DNA of 64,000 nt, taken from Humulus lupulus (taxonomy: Eukaryota; Streptophyta; Magnoliopsida; Rosales; Cannabaceae). The translations under genes and the position numbers were made by a program. The stretch is from positions 210,431,948-210,495,947 of the forward strand of contig NC_084796.1 of NCBI RefSeq assembly GCF_963169125.1, in the 5' to 3' direction. The notes beneath the pieces are model-generated. The model was not told where the DNA came from, made no database searches, and was given only the letters and a program-made list of their open reading frames with translations. Positions 34,721 to 46,249 of the stretch are shown in pieces (positions within the stretch are counted from its first letter, which is position 1; the number at the start of each line of letters is the position of its first letter).

Positions 34721-37409
34721 TGTAATGCCTCAAATTCCCTAATAAGGTTTAAGACCTTGATTAGGAGGCCGGGAGGGCCATAATTGATTTATTATAATAT
34801 TTAATGATTATATGCATGTTTACGTGAATTATATTATTATATGATGGTGAATGCATGCATATGGGCTCATATGTTAATTATGAGGGTAATTTGGTAATTT
34901 GGCCACTGTGGGCGTAATTGTATATTTTGGGTGCGTGATGGTGATTAATTAATATAGCCACACTATAAGGTGGATTGGTTCGAGCTTGTCGACATGAGAC
35001 GATCGTGAGATGCAAGTGTTCGGTCTAGTCATAGCGGGTTTAGTTCGGGGCTTGGGGTGAGTCTCGGAGTGTTGTTGGTGATTATAGCGTTACCGGGGAT
35101 TTTAGGGTAACGGGATGTGAATTATTGGTGTTTGAGGATTTTGAGATTAGCGGGAATTGGGAAGCGTTAATTATAATTAACGGGTTAAGCTAGAAGTACC
35201 AATTTTTTCCTTGGATTGGTTTAAGAGGCTTTGGATGGTATAAGGGCATTTTGGTCATTTTAGGGGTGGATATACTTGTTTTAAATGGCTGAAGGCTGTA
35301 GAATAAAACATAACAAAACAGGGGTTTGCTCTCTTCTCTTCCGGTACACCACTTCCTCCATTGCCTCCTTTGATGGTTTTGTGTTCTTGGTGGTAATTCA
35401 AGCTAGAGGAACTTAAAGGCTAGGTTGGGGACTTGGTTCAGCTTGTAAGGGAGGTTCAAACAAGTTTTAAGGTAAGTTTTGATCATTGAACTTAAGCTAT
35501 GCTCTGGTTTCGTTTTAGTTTTTAGTTCATGGATTTTGATGTGGAAAGTGTGAATCAAAGGGGGTTGTAGTGTTAGTTTGATTGGGGTTTGGTGTGAGTG
35601 AGATAAGGATGTTGTTTGGGGGTTCAATTATATGTTTGGAAGAGGTTTAGAGAGGGTTTGAAGGTCTGGTTTGAGAGAGGAAGTGCAGGGTTGAAAATCT
35701 GGTTCGTGTGTGGGGCTTAGGCTGATCTGGGCTGGGTGCCGCGGCACGGTTTTTGCGTGCCGCGGCCCATGCGCGTCTGGCAGATAGGGGCCTCTCTGCT
35801 TGGGGGCGTGCCGCGGCACAGCTTTTGGGGGCCGCGGCCCTTAAGGCCAAATTTGCTAAAAAGTGGTTTTTAGCTTAGGGATTCAAACCATAGGCCTCGG
35901 GGTTGGACCTAGTACCCGGTTGGGTAGTATTTGAGGTCTCGGGGGCTGGGTTTTGGTTTGGGAACCCTCAGTTATCATTTTTATTAATGATACCTTATAT
36001 TTGGTTATGACTAGGTGACCGCTAAAGGACTAAAAGTTGATCGTTCTCAAGGGTCGCTCTCTTAATCGTTCTAGCTCGGCTTTGAGGTAAGAAAACTGCA
36101 CCCTGTGTATATGGGACATGCACGGTTATTATTGATGCATGTTGGTTGATTATTATGTATGACATGCATGGCTATTCTTGATGCATGTTGGTTGACTGTT
36201 AAATGTGACATGCATGGCTGTTATTGGTGCATGTTGGATTGCTGGATATATTGCATATGATGCATGAGAAACATGTGATTAGGACATGCTTTGTATACTG
36301 AGTGTGATACCGTTCAGAGCTTGAGCCTATGTGTTAATGCATAGTCCTAATTGTACTAATATATGTTGTGTAAGCATGCTGAATACTTGTTATTGGATAT
36401 TGGACATGTGGTATATGTTGGTGGCATGGATTACCTGTGTATGGCGCTGACTTATTAGTCAGAATCGACAATGGTGCCAGATCCGTCTGTGAAGCTGTGA
36501 CTTATTAGTTACGTTCACCACGGGCTGAGCACTGGTCGTGTTTTACCGACCCAAGAGTCAGAAGTGGCAGTGCGTTGTGAACGCCGGGCCAATTAAAGAT
36601 TAGATCTAATCGAGGTCGGCACTGAATGACTCATATGGGGTATTAGTGCTGGACCGACCGGAAGGTCAATGAGAACTTATAAGCGCTTGCTTGGTCTATG
36701 ACCAGATGCTTATGGCCAAGGTATATGACCCCGGTGACTGTTTGTCACATGGCCAGGGGACGCTGTCCGTTGCATGACTCTAGGGTCGGGAGGAAGGTTA
36801 TGTTGGTGATCATTCACCATGCACCTGTCCTAATCAAACTTATGAAAAGATCACTTATCAGCTAAGCCCTGGTGACCCTATCGTCACATGGCTAGAAGGA
36901 GCGATGCTCATTATTGTGACTTTTGGCTATTGTCACCTATTTGCTTGGACTGATAGTCCTGAGTGGTTATTATGGTTATTGTTGATATTATATCATGTTA
37001 TTCTGTGTTTTCTTGCTGTGCTTCGGCTCACGGGTGCTACGTGGTGCAGGTAAAGGCAAGAGGAAGTTGGACCATCCTTGAGTTGGAGAGCTTAGGTGAT
37101 GACGTGTACATATGCAGCTGCTCGTCCGCCACGGCCGAGGTTTTAAAGTGGAGCTAGGGTTGAACCCTGTTTTGCCGCTTAGAACGGCCTGTTGTAAATA
37201 TTTTCTGTAATAAACTCTGAAAATTATATTTTCGGGATCCCAATGTATAAACTAAACGTTCTAGTGAAACGTTACATCCTAACCAAAGTTCTTAATCCCT
37301 AAACCGCTAATCATACTTAGTTCACGATTTTGGCCAAATGACTCGATTAGCGAGTTTAGCACTGTTTACAAGGCACACCGTAACGGTCCCTGGAGTTTGG
37401 GGTGTTACA
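34721..37409 (+). mobile_element. Solo LTR E, Tekay-type, 2.7 kb, TSD AGTAC
   Basis: TGTAATGCCTC ... GGGGTGTTACA with AGTAC at 34716-34720 and 37410-37414, inside LTR C. Shares the gctcacgggtgctacgtggt and ttttgccgctta modules with the LTRs at 23198 and 14412. A possible polyadenylation signal aataaa lies at about 37208. Two pairs of CCGCGG palindromes are at 35736-35840. No coding sequence. Confidence 0.92.
35736..35840. repeat. Two pairs of CCGCGG palindromes
   Basis: GTGCCGCGGCAC (35736), GTGCCGCGGCCC (35757), GTGCCGCGGCAC (35808), GGGCCGCGGCCC (35829). Start-to-start spacing is exactly 21 in both pairs; the pairs are 72 apart. Confidence 0.95.
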
Positions 37410-38790
37410 AGTACAGATCTATAAATCACAACTCTAAGTGGATTAGGCTATTACCGACAATCGGGGCTGAACCACTATAAAAATCTCCTGTGTTATTTAC
37501 TTTTCCTGTTTAAACCGTCTGTGTGTTTTAAATTCTCTTGAAGGTTTGTCGTATTTGACGTTCTCATGTCGTTGACTAAAAAGACAGTCAACACCATTGT
37601 TTTAAAAACCAAAACATAACATACTTGTAATTAAAAAGAGATTACATAAATAAGTGCGGAAAAATACACATAAAACCATAAGTAAAGACTTCATCCTCGA
37701 ATCGAAACTCTCGGCTCTTTGAATCCATTCCGCCTCAACACACATGCCCAAAACTACCAAGAACCTTTCCCGCCACTAAAGCTATTTTCCTGCACATATA
37801 AACATAAAAGAAGTGAGCCTAATGCCCAGTAAGGAAAATCTAACACATAAACCATATACATAAATTTCATAAAGAAACATAAAACATATCATAACACTTA
37901 TGTCACATACATACTATAATGGCCATTATTACTTGGGGTCCCATAAACTAAACAAGTCATATGCCCATTAGATTAGTGGGGTCTTGCTAGCTAAGCAAGT
38001 CATATGCCCATAATCTATTTGGGGCTTGTTAGTTGTATAGGTCATATGCCCAAGTCCACAAGCATACTTAACATAACATTTTACATAACACATATTCATA
38101 AGATAACATATAAAATCATATAACACATAAATCTTATCCTATTTTCCTTACCAAAATTACCGGGATATGAGAACAGGTTTGGGACCTTGGAACACTCTTA
38201 AAAACTATTTATAACAGGGTGAGTATATTGAAGAAAAAGGATGGAAGTGATGAAGGAACTATACCATCAAAATACACTTACCAAGAATCTTATGCTCAAG
38301 AACTTAGATTTCCTAACCAAGAATAAAGAATAAGGTTAGAATGCTGAGTAAAAGACTATGAGAACTTAAAGAAAATAATACCAATTGAACTAGAGTTCGG
38401 AAATACCTTGAAGACTTATATGACCAATCTAAACCTTGGACCGAAATGTGAATAAACCTTACTTCCCAAGTATTTGGTAAGCTTATAGTGATTAAGCTTA
38501 TGATCCCCAACCCAAGTGTTTACACTCTCACAATAACCTAGCAACTTGCAGCCTCTGAACTTAGCTTGAAGAATGAATAAATGGCTGGGTACTAGGTCCT
38601 ATTTATAGAGTTTAGGAATGAAAAGATCTTCATTTAACTTGAATAAAAATAATGGCTTTTTAAGTGAAAATCATTTGAATTATCGTTCAGCAGAGGCTGA
38701 AGACTCGTTCAGAAAGATGCTGGACTTATCAAGAGGTTAAGGATTTGAATGAGAACGTTTTTGAATACTTTGAAAAACACACTGAAGGAG

Positions 38791-38895
38791 GCGATATATC
38801 GCCCCTGTAGGCAATATATCGCCTTGGCCAGTATGCCCGAGGCAATCGTGTAACATTTCGTGTTTTTTTCGTAACTTCGTGCTGCGATATATCGG
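38791..38895. repeat. GATATATC palindromes in the Tekay 5' LTR
   Basis: GCGATATATCGC at 38791, a mutated GCAATATATCGC about 20 bases on, and GCGATATATCGG near 38884. The fourth copy seen in the 3' LTR has been deleted together with its spacer. Confidence 0.85.
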
Positions 38896-39338
38896 CATAC
38901 GCTGAATATTTAAACACGAAATTACACATTTTTAGCTTAATTTGAATTGAGTAAACAACCTTGACTAAGCCCTCTAACATTTTCAAAGCTGCTGACTGAC
39001 TCTAGGGTATTCAAATTTTAACTTTAATAAATTTATTCCTCAAAATACTTAATCATTATTAAACCTATACATGATATGTGCTATTATCTTATTGGGTCTT
39101 ATCTAAACCTTATAGTATAATAAATATTATCCTCAATAACAGTCATATTAATCAAACCTTAGGTTAAAATTAATATTCCTAAACTATAGGTTAAACTTAG
39201 AAAATCTACAAGTACTACTATGAGTGTCCAAATAAATCCCGGTCTGAACCAAAATCCACAGTCATAAAGATAATACTACTATTACTATTATACTACTATC
39301 TAACTTAGCTAAGTAAAGTTCTTGGACTCTACAAGAGT

Positions 39339-39825
39339 TTTGGTTGCTAACTCCTTTTTGGGGAGGGTTATAGAATGTTCCAAACGTATATATATGTCCT
39401 TGTCTACTCAAGGAGGAGTCGTTTGAGGTGTGGTTGGTTATGGCATGGTTAATTTTGTGGCATTGTAATCGATCTTTTCATGGGGAACCCACAAAAGATG
39501 CAAAGGAAATCGTAGAAGTAGCTGGGGCTTTTCTCCGTGATTTTCATACACTTTTCTAAATAAGTTAGACAAGTTGTTGAGTTTGCCTTAGCAAAGATGC
39601 AACATAGACTCCTCTAGAGCTAGGGGAATGAAAATGAATACAATGTAGCAGTATTGTAGTCGAGATCGCACATTGGGGTGAGCACATTGGGGTCTATTAT
39701 TTTGGCATAATGCATAGCTATGAAGGAAGGCCATTGTTGTGCTTTTGAGCATGGTTTTTCTCTCGCTATAAATAGATGCTCTTTTGGTGGTTAATACCAT
39801 CATAAAGAAAATCTTCTCCCATCTA
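39339..39825 (+). pseudogene. LINE ORF2 C-terminus, piece 2 (end of zf-RVT, start of RNase H)
   Basis: Continues from 25783: WLLTPFWGGL, a stop, then SFEVWLVMAWLILWHCNRSF, then KDAKEIVEVAGAFLRDFH. Further on, AMKEGHCCAFEHGFSLAIN matches the RNase H-like (RVT_3) domain that ends plant LINE ORF2 proteins. Several stops. The non-coding LTR element interrupts it after SHL at 39825. Confidence 0.65.
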
Positions 39826-40734
39826 TGTTAGAGAATATATTATATTTAATAGAAGTTTGGAAAAAAACCAAATACAACTTTATGCAAAAAAAAAATACAA
39901 TAGACAATGTGTTTTATAAAAATAATGTTACAACTCAATTGCACAAAATACAAGTATATAGAAAGATGTAGAAGAAGACGAAAATACTCAAAACAAAAAT
40001 AATACAAGTAAATAAGAACAAGAAGAACAAAATAATGAACACAAACTCTCGCACAACCAAAGTGTAGAGTAGTGGGGATCACCAGCTTAAATAAGGCTCA
40101 AAACCTTTGTCCAAAAGCTTATTCCCCACTACTCTCTAAGTACTAAGGGATCTCACAAGGAAATATCTCTTTGGAATTATAAAGCCTCTATGGTGTATTT
40201 TTTAGCCAAGAGCTTTGTGGATAGAAAATAGTGAGTCTTACAAGTGAGCACTAGGCTCCTATTTATAGAGTTTGAGACACCCTTTTAAATTTCAAACTCA
40301 CCAACTCCCATGGCTGTTACCAATGTTTAGTTGAATATTTATAAGATTAAAAAGAAGATTTGAGAATTACTTGGGGTGTTAGAACCATTCAAATTGGGAA
40401 AAACTGAAGAAAAAAAAATTGGCGATCAACACCTCTGGCCGCGACCAGGAGTATCTGTGGTCGCGGCCACTGGCCTCAGTTCCTCAAGCCGCGACCAGAG
40501 ATAATCAGTGGTCGCGGCCACAATGCAATTTTAGCTTCCAATTTTTTCAATTTTCCAAAAAAACGTCTCAATCTCTTCCCATATGATATTGTAACCTCCA
40601 TACACCTAATGTGAGTTACAAACATGTCTTCCACAGCCATATTTCATAATGGCTCTATGAAATTCAAACACAAATGTGTAACTCTTAATCTACACATTAT
40701 TGGGTAATATTTGGGAGTTATAAATGTGTTATAA
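39826..40734 (-). repeat. 3' LTR of the non-coding element
   Basis: Minus TATA box at 40260-40267 and paired CGCG palindromes at 40436-40520. Compared with the right LTR it lacks about 170 bases at its minus-strand 5' end, so one LTR was truncated after insertion. The PPT-like aagtgggggaa (minus) lies at about 40735-40746. Confidence 0.75.
40436..40520. repeat. Two inverted pairs of CGCG-core boxes
   Basis: TGGCCGCGACCA (40436) with TGGTCGCGGCCA (40458), then AGCCGCGACCA (40487) with TGGTCGCGGCCA (40509). Spacing 22 in both pairs, and each box is itself nearly palindromic. The right LTR has decayed versions near 45636-45700 with C-to-T changes at CpG. Confidence 0.9.
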
Positions 40735-41259
40735 TATTCCCCCACTTGATTAAATAATCACTATCTATAAAAACCTTTGCATTGGTGCATAAAATAAAAT
40801 GTCTTTCGACTTGAATTTTACCTTAGTGTAATTATCACAAAGTTTGTTGAAATTTTGTTTGCCGAAACATTGAACCACTATTCCTTGATAAAAAATTGGT
40901 GATAACACACACACCTTTGCTATGTTCACTTGAGACCTCAATGTCTCTCTTTTGCACCGTTAATGAACATGTGCACATTCCATTCATAGACTTTTCTTAA
41001 GAATGACTCCCAATTCTCATGAGGGGCAACAACACCCCTAGGTCTATATAGGTAGAACTCTTACATTATTTTGTTACCCTAAAATACTTGTCTTTTCAAG
41101 ACTAAGTTCTATTAAAAAACCTTTCAATTTTAACCCTCATTTTGGTAACAATCTAGGACTCATATCTCATATGGGACAAAATTTTGAGTATTATTCACTT
41201 TATTGACTTGTTATTACCTATTGAGCCTAATACTAGTTTGGTTACTAGTATTAAGATAG
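40735..41259. other. Interior of the non-coding element, left part
   Basis: AT-rich. No protein similarity or structured repeat recognised. Confidence 0.5.
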
Positions 41260-43030
41260 TGTAAAGACCCGACTAATCTAAAGACCTCAGACCTTTAAAA
41301 CTACTAAGACATACTACTATCTTTTGGATACATACATAGAATAATAAAGCTTTATTATAAAAAACCAAAAGTACGGGATCCCATTTTTTATACATAAAAG
41401 TAATAAAGAGAACAAAACCTTTATTTAAATGTTCAAAGTAGTAAGTGTGGAAATCATAAAGACATAATTAAAAGACTCAAAATATCAACGTCATCCTTGA
41501 TCAATCCCATCGGTTTCATTCCTTTAGTTCCTCACCCAATACACATGCCAAACCCACCTTGGATTCGTCCCGCCTTCCATATTCATTTACATGCACACTG
41601 TAAATAATAAGGAATGATCCTAACGCCCAGTAAGGAAAAACTACTAAAACATAAAACATAAGATGGAGTACAAGAGTAATGGCCATTAAATCATTATCAT
41701 AGTATGTGACAAAACCGCTATAGTCCTCTTAACTACTATTTTAGAGGTAGGTTTAGACACAACTATAGTCTATGATAATGATAAAAATCTTGAGATTTGC
41801 TATCTAAGCAACCATATTTCCCAAGTGACTATAAACATAAAAAAAAAACATACATAAAAACACGTAGCACATCGAATTTAACTTATTTTCCTTACCAAAC
41901 CAGAATATTGGAGACAAGTGCGGAATTGGAAACTCCTAAAAACAAACATTAAAAATCATAAGTTTCCTAAAGAAAGAAGACGAAGAGAAGATCTAAACCA
42001 TCAAAATAAAGACTTACTAAAATCTTAAGTTTCAAAGATACCAAGTAACCAAAAGCCATTATAACGAATTATGATTTGAACTGAAAGAAAAGAATACGAA
42101 GAATAAAAGTAAATTGGATTTGAGGATTAAGAGTCTCTTAGATAGCTAGAGCTTTGATCTATACCTCAAACGCCGAAATCACACTATAGCTTACTTCCCA
42201 AGTGTTTAGAAAAGCTTAGATTTTAAAGCTTTAACCCCCAAACCCTAGTGTTTCTATCTAGAACGAAAATAACAGCTTGGAGGCTCTAAAAAGTGTTTGA
42301 AAGATGATGAAAATGGCTGAGTGAAGGGTCCTATTTATAGAGTTCAAGGAGTGAAACTAACTCCTATTAAAATGAATAAATAAATGAATAGAAATGGCAT
42401 TTTTTGCTCAACAAATGCCCAAAACTCAGTCAAAATCGTTCAAGAACAAGTCCAAGCTGTTGAGGGCTACTGGAGCCGATATTTGCCCCTATAGGCGATA
42501 TATCACCTCCCTTATTTTCCTGAGGCTCCGTGGTTTCGTTCATGCAAAGTCGATGTGTTTTCTATATTAGCATAAGTGATATATCGACTCCTATAGCTGC
42601 GATATATCGGCTTACGCTAATATACTAAACCACATTTTTGTACATTTTAAGCACACTTAAAGTTGTTTAAACTACTTTGACTGATTAATACGATATCCTA
42701 GCCTCTAATGGAAAGTTATAGACTTCCTAGGCTTATCCTTGATTATTTTTATTCATCTAAAATCCTTAATAAACATACATTTGACAAATGTCACATTCTT
42801 AGTTATTCTATTTAAATTTTAGGTTATAATAAATAATATTTCTAGGACCAAGTACATTAATTAAACCTTATGATAAATTAATATTTGTAAACTATAGGCT
42901 AAACTTATAAAATTGATAACTAGCTCTACGAGTTTCCAAATAATTCCCTACTCGAACCAATATCAGGAAAATTAAAATACTACGACATAAGATACTACTA
43001 TCTAACTAAGTAAAATTCTGAGGCACTACA
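41260..43030 (-). mobile_element. Solo LTR D, Tekay-type, 1.77 kb, TSD GATAG
   Basis: Plus-strand ends TGTAAAGACCC and GGCACTACA, with GATAG at 41255-41259 and 43031-43035. Related to the Tekay LTRs: the minus-strand TATA at 42332-42339, the minus-strand ttactgggcgttaggatca module, and the GATATATC palindrome pairs at 42474-42611 occur in the same order. Confidence 0.9.
42474..42611. repeat. Decayed GATATATC palindrome pairs in solo LTR D
   Basis: GCCGATATTTGC and GGCGATATATCACC about 20 bases apart, then GTGATATATCGA (42576) and GCGATATATCGG (42599), 23 apart. The spacer is cccctatag or ctcctatagct, as in the Tekay LTR. Confidence 0.85.
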
Positions 43031-43035
43031 GATAG

Positions 43036-45020
43036 ATTGCCATCAACTGTGAATCTCTTTAGGGAGTCTAAGTCTCATCCTTTGAAATGTATAAATGATT
43101 CCATATGAGTCATTTCTTTTCTAATGTATGCATACTTAATCATTCTGTTATTATTTTATTCAAACCTTGGTGCGAGCTATAGTTTGATTACACCATTAAA
43201 ATAGTGAGTTTGACCATAGTCAACACTCCCACTATTTTATACTTCAATATCCAAGATAAACTTTTCTTGAATATTAATTCTAGAAATTTCTTTGTTTCCG
43301 AAACTCCCCTTATGTTTTAAATTTATTCCTTTTTGAATCAAATATCTCACAAACAACAATTTTAGACATCAAGCATGTCTAGATTTATGGAATTCCAAAT
43401 CACCTATTTGATAGGATGACTAAATTAATCAATCATTATCAACAAAATAAATTGATTAACTTTGGAGCATTACCCCCACATTTTTCTCATAAAGTGAAAA
43501 TATTACTTTTAAATAGAAATCTCCTTATTTCTATTAAGCAATTTATCCTCCAAGATGAATTTAGATTTATAATTCCCAAAGTTCATCATGAGTCATTTAA
43601 GCCACGTGATAAACTCTCAATAGATCAATGTAAACAAAACCTCAATGTTAATTTATTTGATTTATTTACTTGCTAAAGCAAGACACACTATTTTGAAAGT
43701 AGCATTCACTTGGTTGCCTTCTTTTATATATTTCACACAAATGAAATATGTGAACAAATACTATGTGAAAATTTCTCAAGAAAATAATCACTAATTTTTA
43801 CTTTTAGTTGTCTAAATATCCTCAAAATTACTTAAACAACTTTTGTGCATTTTCTAAGAGTCTCTTTGAGATTCTTTTCAAAACACCACTTTGACATCTA
43901 TTGATTTTTCTCACTAAGATCAATTTGAAGATGTCAAAACACTTAAATCAAAGAAAATAAACTCTCATTGGTTTATTTAAATACTTTGATTTCTTATATT
44001 TTAAAATTAGTTTTACAATTAAAATGTCCCCTCATTGAGATTAAATTAATCATATCACTATTTTATTATCTTTAACCAAAATGAACAAAATTCTCATCAA
44101 TTCATTCATTATTTTTTGTTTTAAGATTCAAAATTTCTTCTCCAATTTTATAATGTCTCATCATTGAGACATTGAATATTTAAGAATTATTGTCACTAAA
44201 TAAGTGTCAAATATATTTCAATTGACCACACTCTAGACTCCAAGTCTATTGGACAATATGTTATCTCAAAATTTTGGATCCACCTTTATCCAATATTTTT
44301 TTGCAATAGCAAAACACAACCACTAAAAGATGTAACTCCCTTAGGTTCATATTTTCTTATCTCATAAAATGAGATGCTCATCTGATAAATGAGAAAATTT
44401 TAAATTCTCAAATAATTATTTTATTTAAAAATCACATACTAACAATAATATAGGATAAAACCTATTAACATCTTACAAATATTTGCATAATTATATTTCA
44501 ATATAATTTCACATAATTGTCAACACATATGACTTATGTCATACTAGCTTTGCTCTTTATTAATATATAAACATAAATCACAAATATCATACGCATATGA
44601 TTTAACATTTTATTGATTCACAAAATCAATATATTTATACATGTCATATAAAACTCATAAATTTTTTATTCTACTAATTTCTCATTATCACAAAATAAGA
44701 CAATAATATAACATGCTAGCACATAACCCAATAATTCACTATTTACACAATATGTTAATTAATCTCATATAGCAAAAACACAAGATGTTGAATTATCTCC
44801 TAATCTAACCACTATATTTGCAAAATCAAAGGAGATTAGAAAACAATGAACCTCATTTGTAAATTTTTCTTCTTCTCATTTCTATAACTACATAAGAGCC
44901 ATTAGATCTTCTAAGAAAACAAAGAAAATCATTACCTCATCTTACCACCTTTGAAAGTAGGATCCTCACAAGATCTCTATAGTTTCTCCTTCCATTGAAA
45001 AGGAAAAAAAATCTTTTGAT
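43036..45020. other. Interior of the non-coding element, right part
   Basis: About 2 kb of AT-rich sequence. The longest open frame (86 codons near 43416) has no recognisable motif and no family resemblance. Nothing supported. Confidence 0.5.
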
Positions 45021-46053
45021 TGCTAGAGAATATATTATACTCCATGGAAATATGGAAAAAAAAACCCAAATACAACTCTATGCAAAAAAAAAAATACAAT
45101 AGACAGGGTGTTTGATAAAAATAATGTTACAACTAAATTGAACAAAATACAAGTAAATAGATAGATGTAGAAGAAGAAGAAGAAAAAAACTCAAAACAAA
45201 AATAATACAAGCAAATAAGAACAAGCAAAACAAAAGAATGAACACAAACTCTCACACAACCAAAGTGTAGAGTAGTGGGGATCACCAACTTGAACAAGGT
45301 TCAAAACCTTTGTCCAAAATCTTATTTCCCCCTATTCTCTAAGTACTAAGGGATCTCACAAGGAAATAACTCTATGGAATTATCAAGCCTCTATGGTGTA
45401 TTTTCTAGCTAAGTGATTTGTGGATAGAAAATGTTGTCTTACAAGTGAGTATTAACCTCCTATTTATAGAGTTTCAGATACCATTTGAATTTCAAATTCC
45501 ATTAACCCACATGGTTGTTACCAATGTTTAATTGGATGATTATGGAATTAAAGTGAAGATTTGGGGGTTACTTGGGGTGTTAGAATTGTTCAAATTGGAA
45601 AAAACTGAAAAAAGAAATTGGTTGTCAGCACCCCTAGCCGTGGCCACTGGCCTCTGTCCCCCAAGCCGCAGCCAAGGATAATCAGTGGTTGCGGCCATAG
45701 TGCAATTTTAGCTTCAAATTTTTTCAGCTTTTCAAACAACGTCTCAATCTCTTCCCACAAGATTTTGTAATCTCCATGCACCTAATGAGAGTTAAAAACA
45801 TGTCTTCAACAACCATATTTCATAATGGTTCTATGAAATTCAAACACAAATATTTAACTCTCAATCTACACTTTATTGGTTAATATTTGGGAGTTACAAA
45901 TTCGTAACTGATTTTATAACTCTAAAATATGTTACATTTGGGCACACACATGTGTCCAATTTTGTAACTCTTAATAATATGTTACAAGGTATGAGAAATA
46001 ACATTTTGTCACATTATTTAATCTAACATTATATTATTTAAAATAATATAACA
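45021..46053 (-). repeat. 5' LTR of the non-coding element
   Basis: 1033 bases; on the minus strand it begins TGTTATATTATTTT, and its far end reads tagca (mutated from taaca). Minus TATA box at 45461-45468. Noticeably diverged from the left LTR, so this insertion is older than the Tekay one. Confidence 0.8.
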
Positions 46054-46058
46054 ATCTA

Positions 46059-46237
46059 GTTGATCTAGTTATAAGGGATATTTCAAATGCCTTGATAGGC
46101 TTAAAAATATGTGTTGTCGGTTTACAACCCCAAGTGGGTAATTTAGCAACCCATTATTTTTCCAAGCTTGCTTTTGATGCCAAGGCTTTACAATCTTGGA
46201 TTTAGTGTCCATGATTGTCTTCTTGGTATTGTACTTA
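46059..46237 (+). pseudogene. LINE ORF2 C-terminus, piece 3 (RNase H end)
   Basis: Continues the frame left at 39825: LVIRDISNALIGLKICVVGL, then GNLATHYFSKLAFDAKALQS and W, the conserved end of LINE RNase H domains (GNxxAHxLAKLA-like). Then two stops. It is cut by the PIF/Harbinger element at TTA 46235-46237. Confidence 0.65.
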
Positions 46238-46249
46238 TGGCATGTTTAC

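Larger units (their letters stand above)
33691..37593 (+). mobile_element. Solo LTR C, TGTTATACCC family, TSD CCATT, itself interrupted
   Basis: TGTTATACCC ... GACAGTCAACA with CCATT at 33686-33690 and 37594-37598. Plus orientation. About 1209 bases once the nested insert (34721-37409) and one AGTAC are removed. U3 holds about four copies of a 37-base repeat (about 34026-34170) containing the inverted arms CCTCGGA and TCCGAGG. The TATA box is altered to TATTAATA. Confidence 0.92.
25784..39333 (-). mobile_element. Tekay-lineage chromovirus LTR retrotransposon, TSD AGAGT
   Basis: Flanked by AGAGT (25779-25783 and 39334-39338). Minus orientation: 5' LTR on the right (33527-39333, inflated by a nested solo LTR), PBS, a 155-codon ORF, gag, protease, RT, RNase H, integrase with a Tekay-like C-terminus, polypurine tract, 3' LTR (25784-27706). 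Without the insert it measures about 9.6 kb, normal for the lineage. The LTRs differ at only a few positions by eye plus one 24-base deletion, yet gag-pol carries several stops and frameshifts. Confidence 0.92.
33527..39333 (-). repeat. 5' LTR of the Tekay element, split by a nested solo LTR
   Basis: LTR sequence is 33527-33690 plus 37594-39333 (1899 bases once the insert and one CCATT are removed). It matches the left LTR almost base for base. The 24-base length difference is a deletion of one palindrome and its spacer near 38883. TATA box at 38600-38607 on the minus strand. Confidence 0.92.
39826..46053 (-). mobile_element. Non-coding (LARD-like) LTR retrotransposon, TSD ATCTA
   Basis: Flanked by ATCTA at 39821-39825 and 46054-46058. 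The two LTRs (39826 to about 40734, and 45021-46053) are clearly homologous (tagagaatatattata ... ggagtta). Minus orientation follows from the TATA boxes and from a purine-rich aagtgggggaa beside the left LTR. The 2.5 kb interior, after removing a nested solo LTR, shows no gag or pol, so it depends on other elements. No clear PBS. Confidence 0.85.

Noticed and set aside
43416..43676. 86-codon ORF in the non-coding LTR element
   Set aside because: AT-biased composition, no recognisable domain, no sign of conservation.
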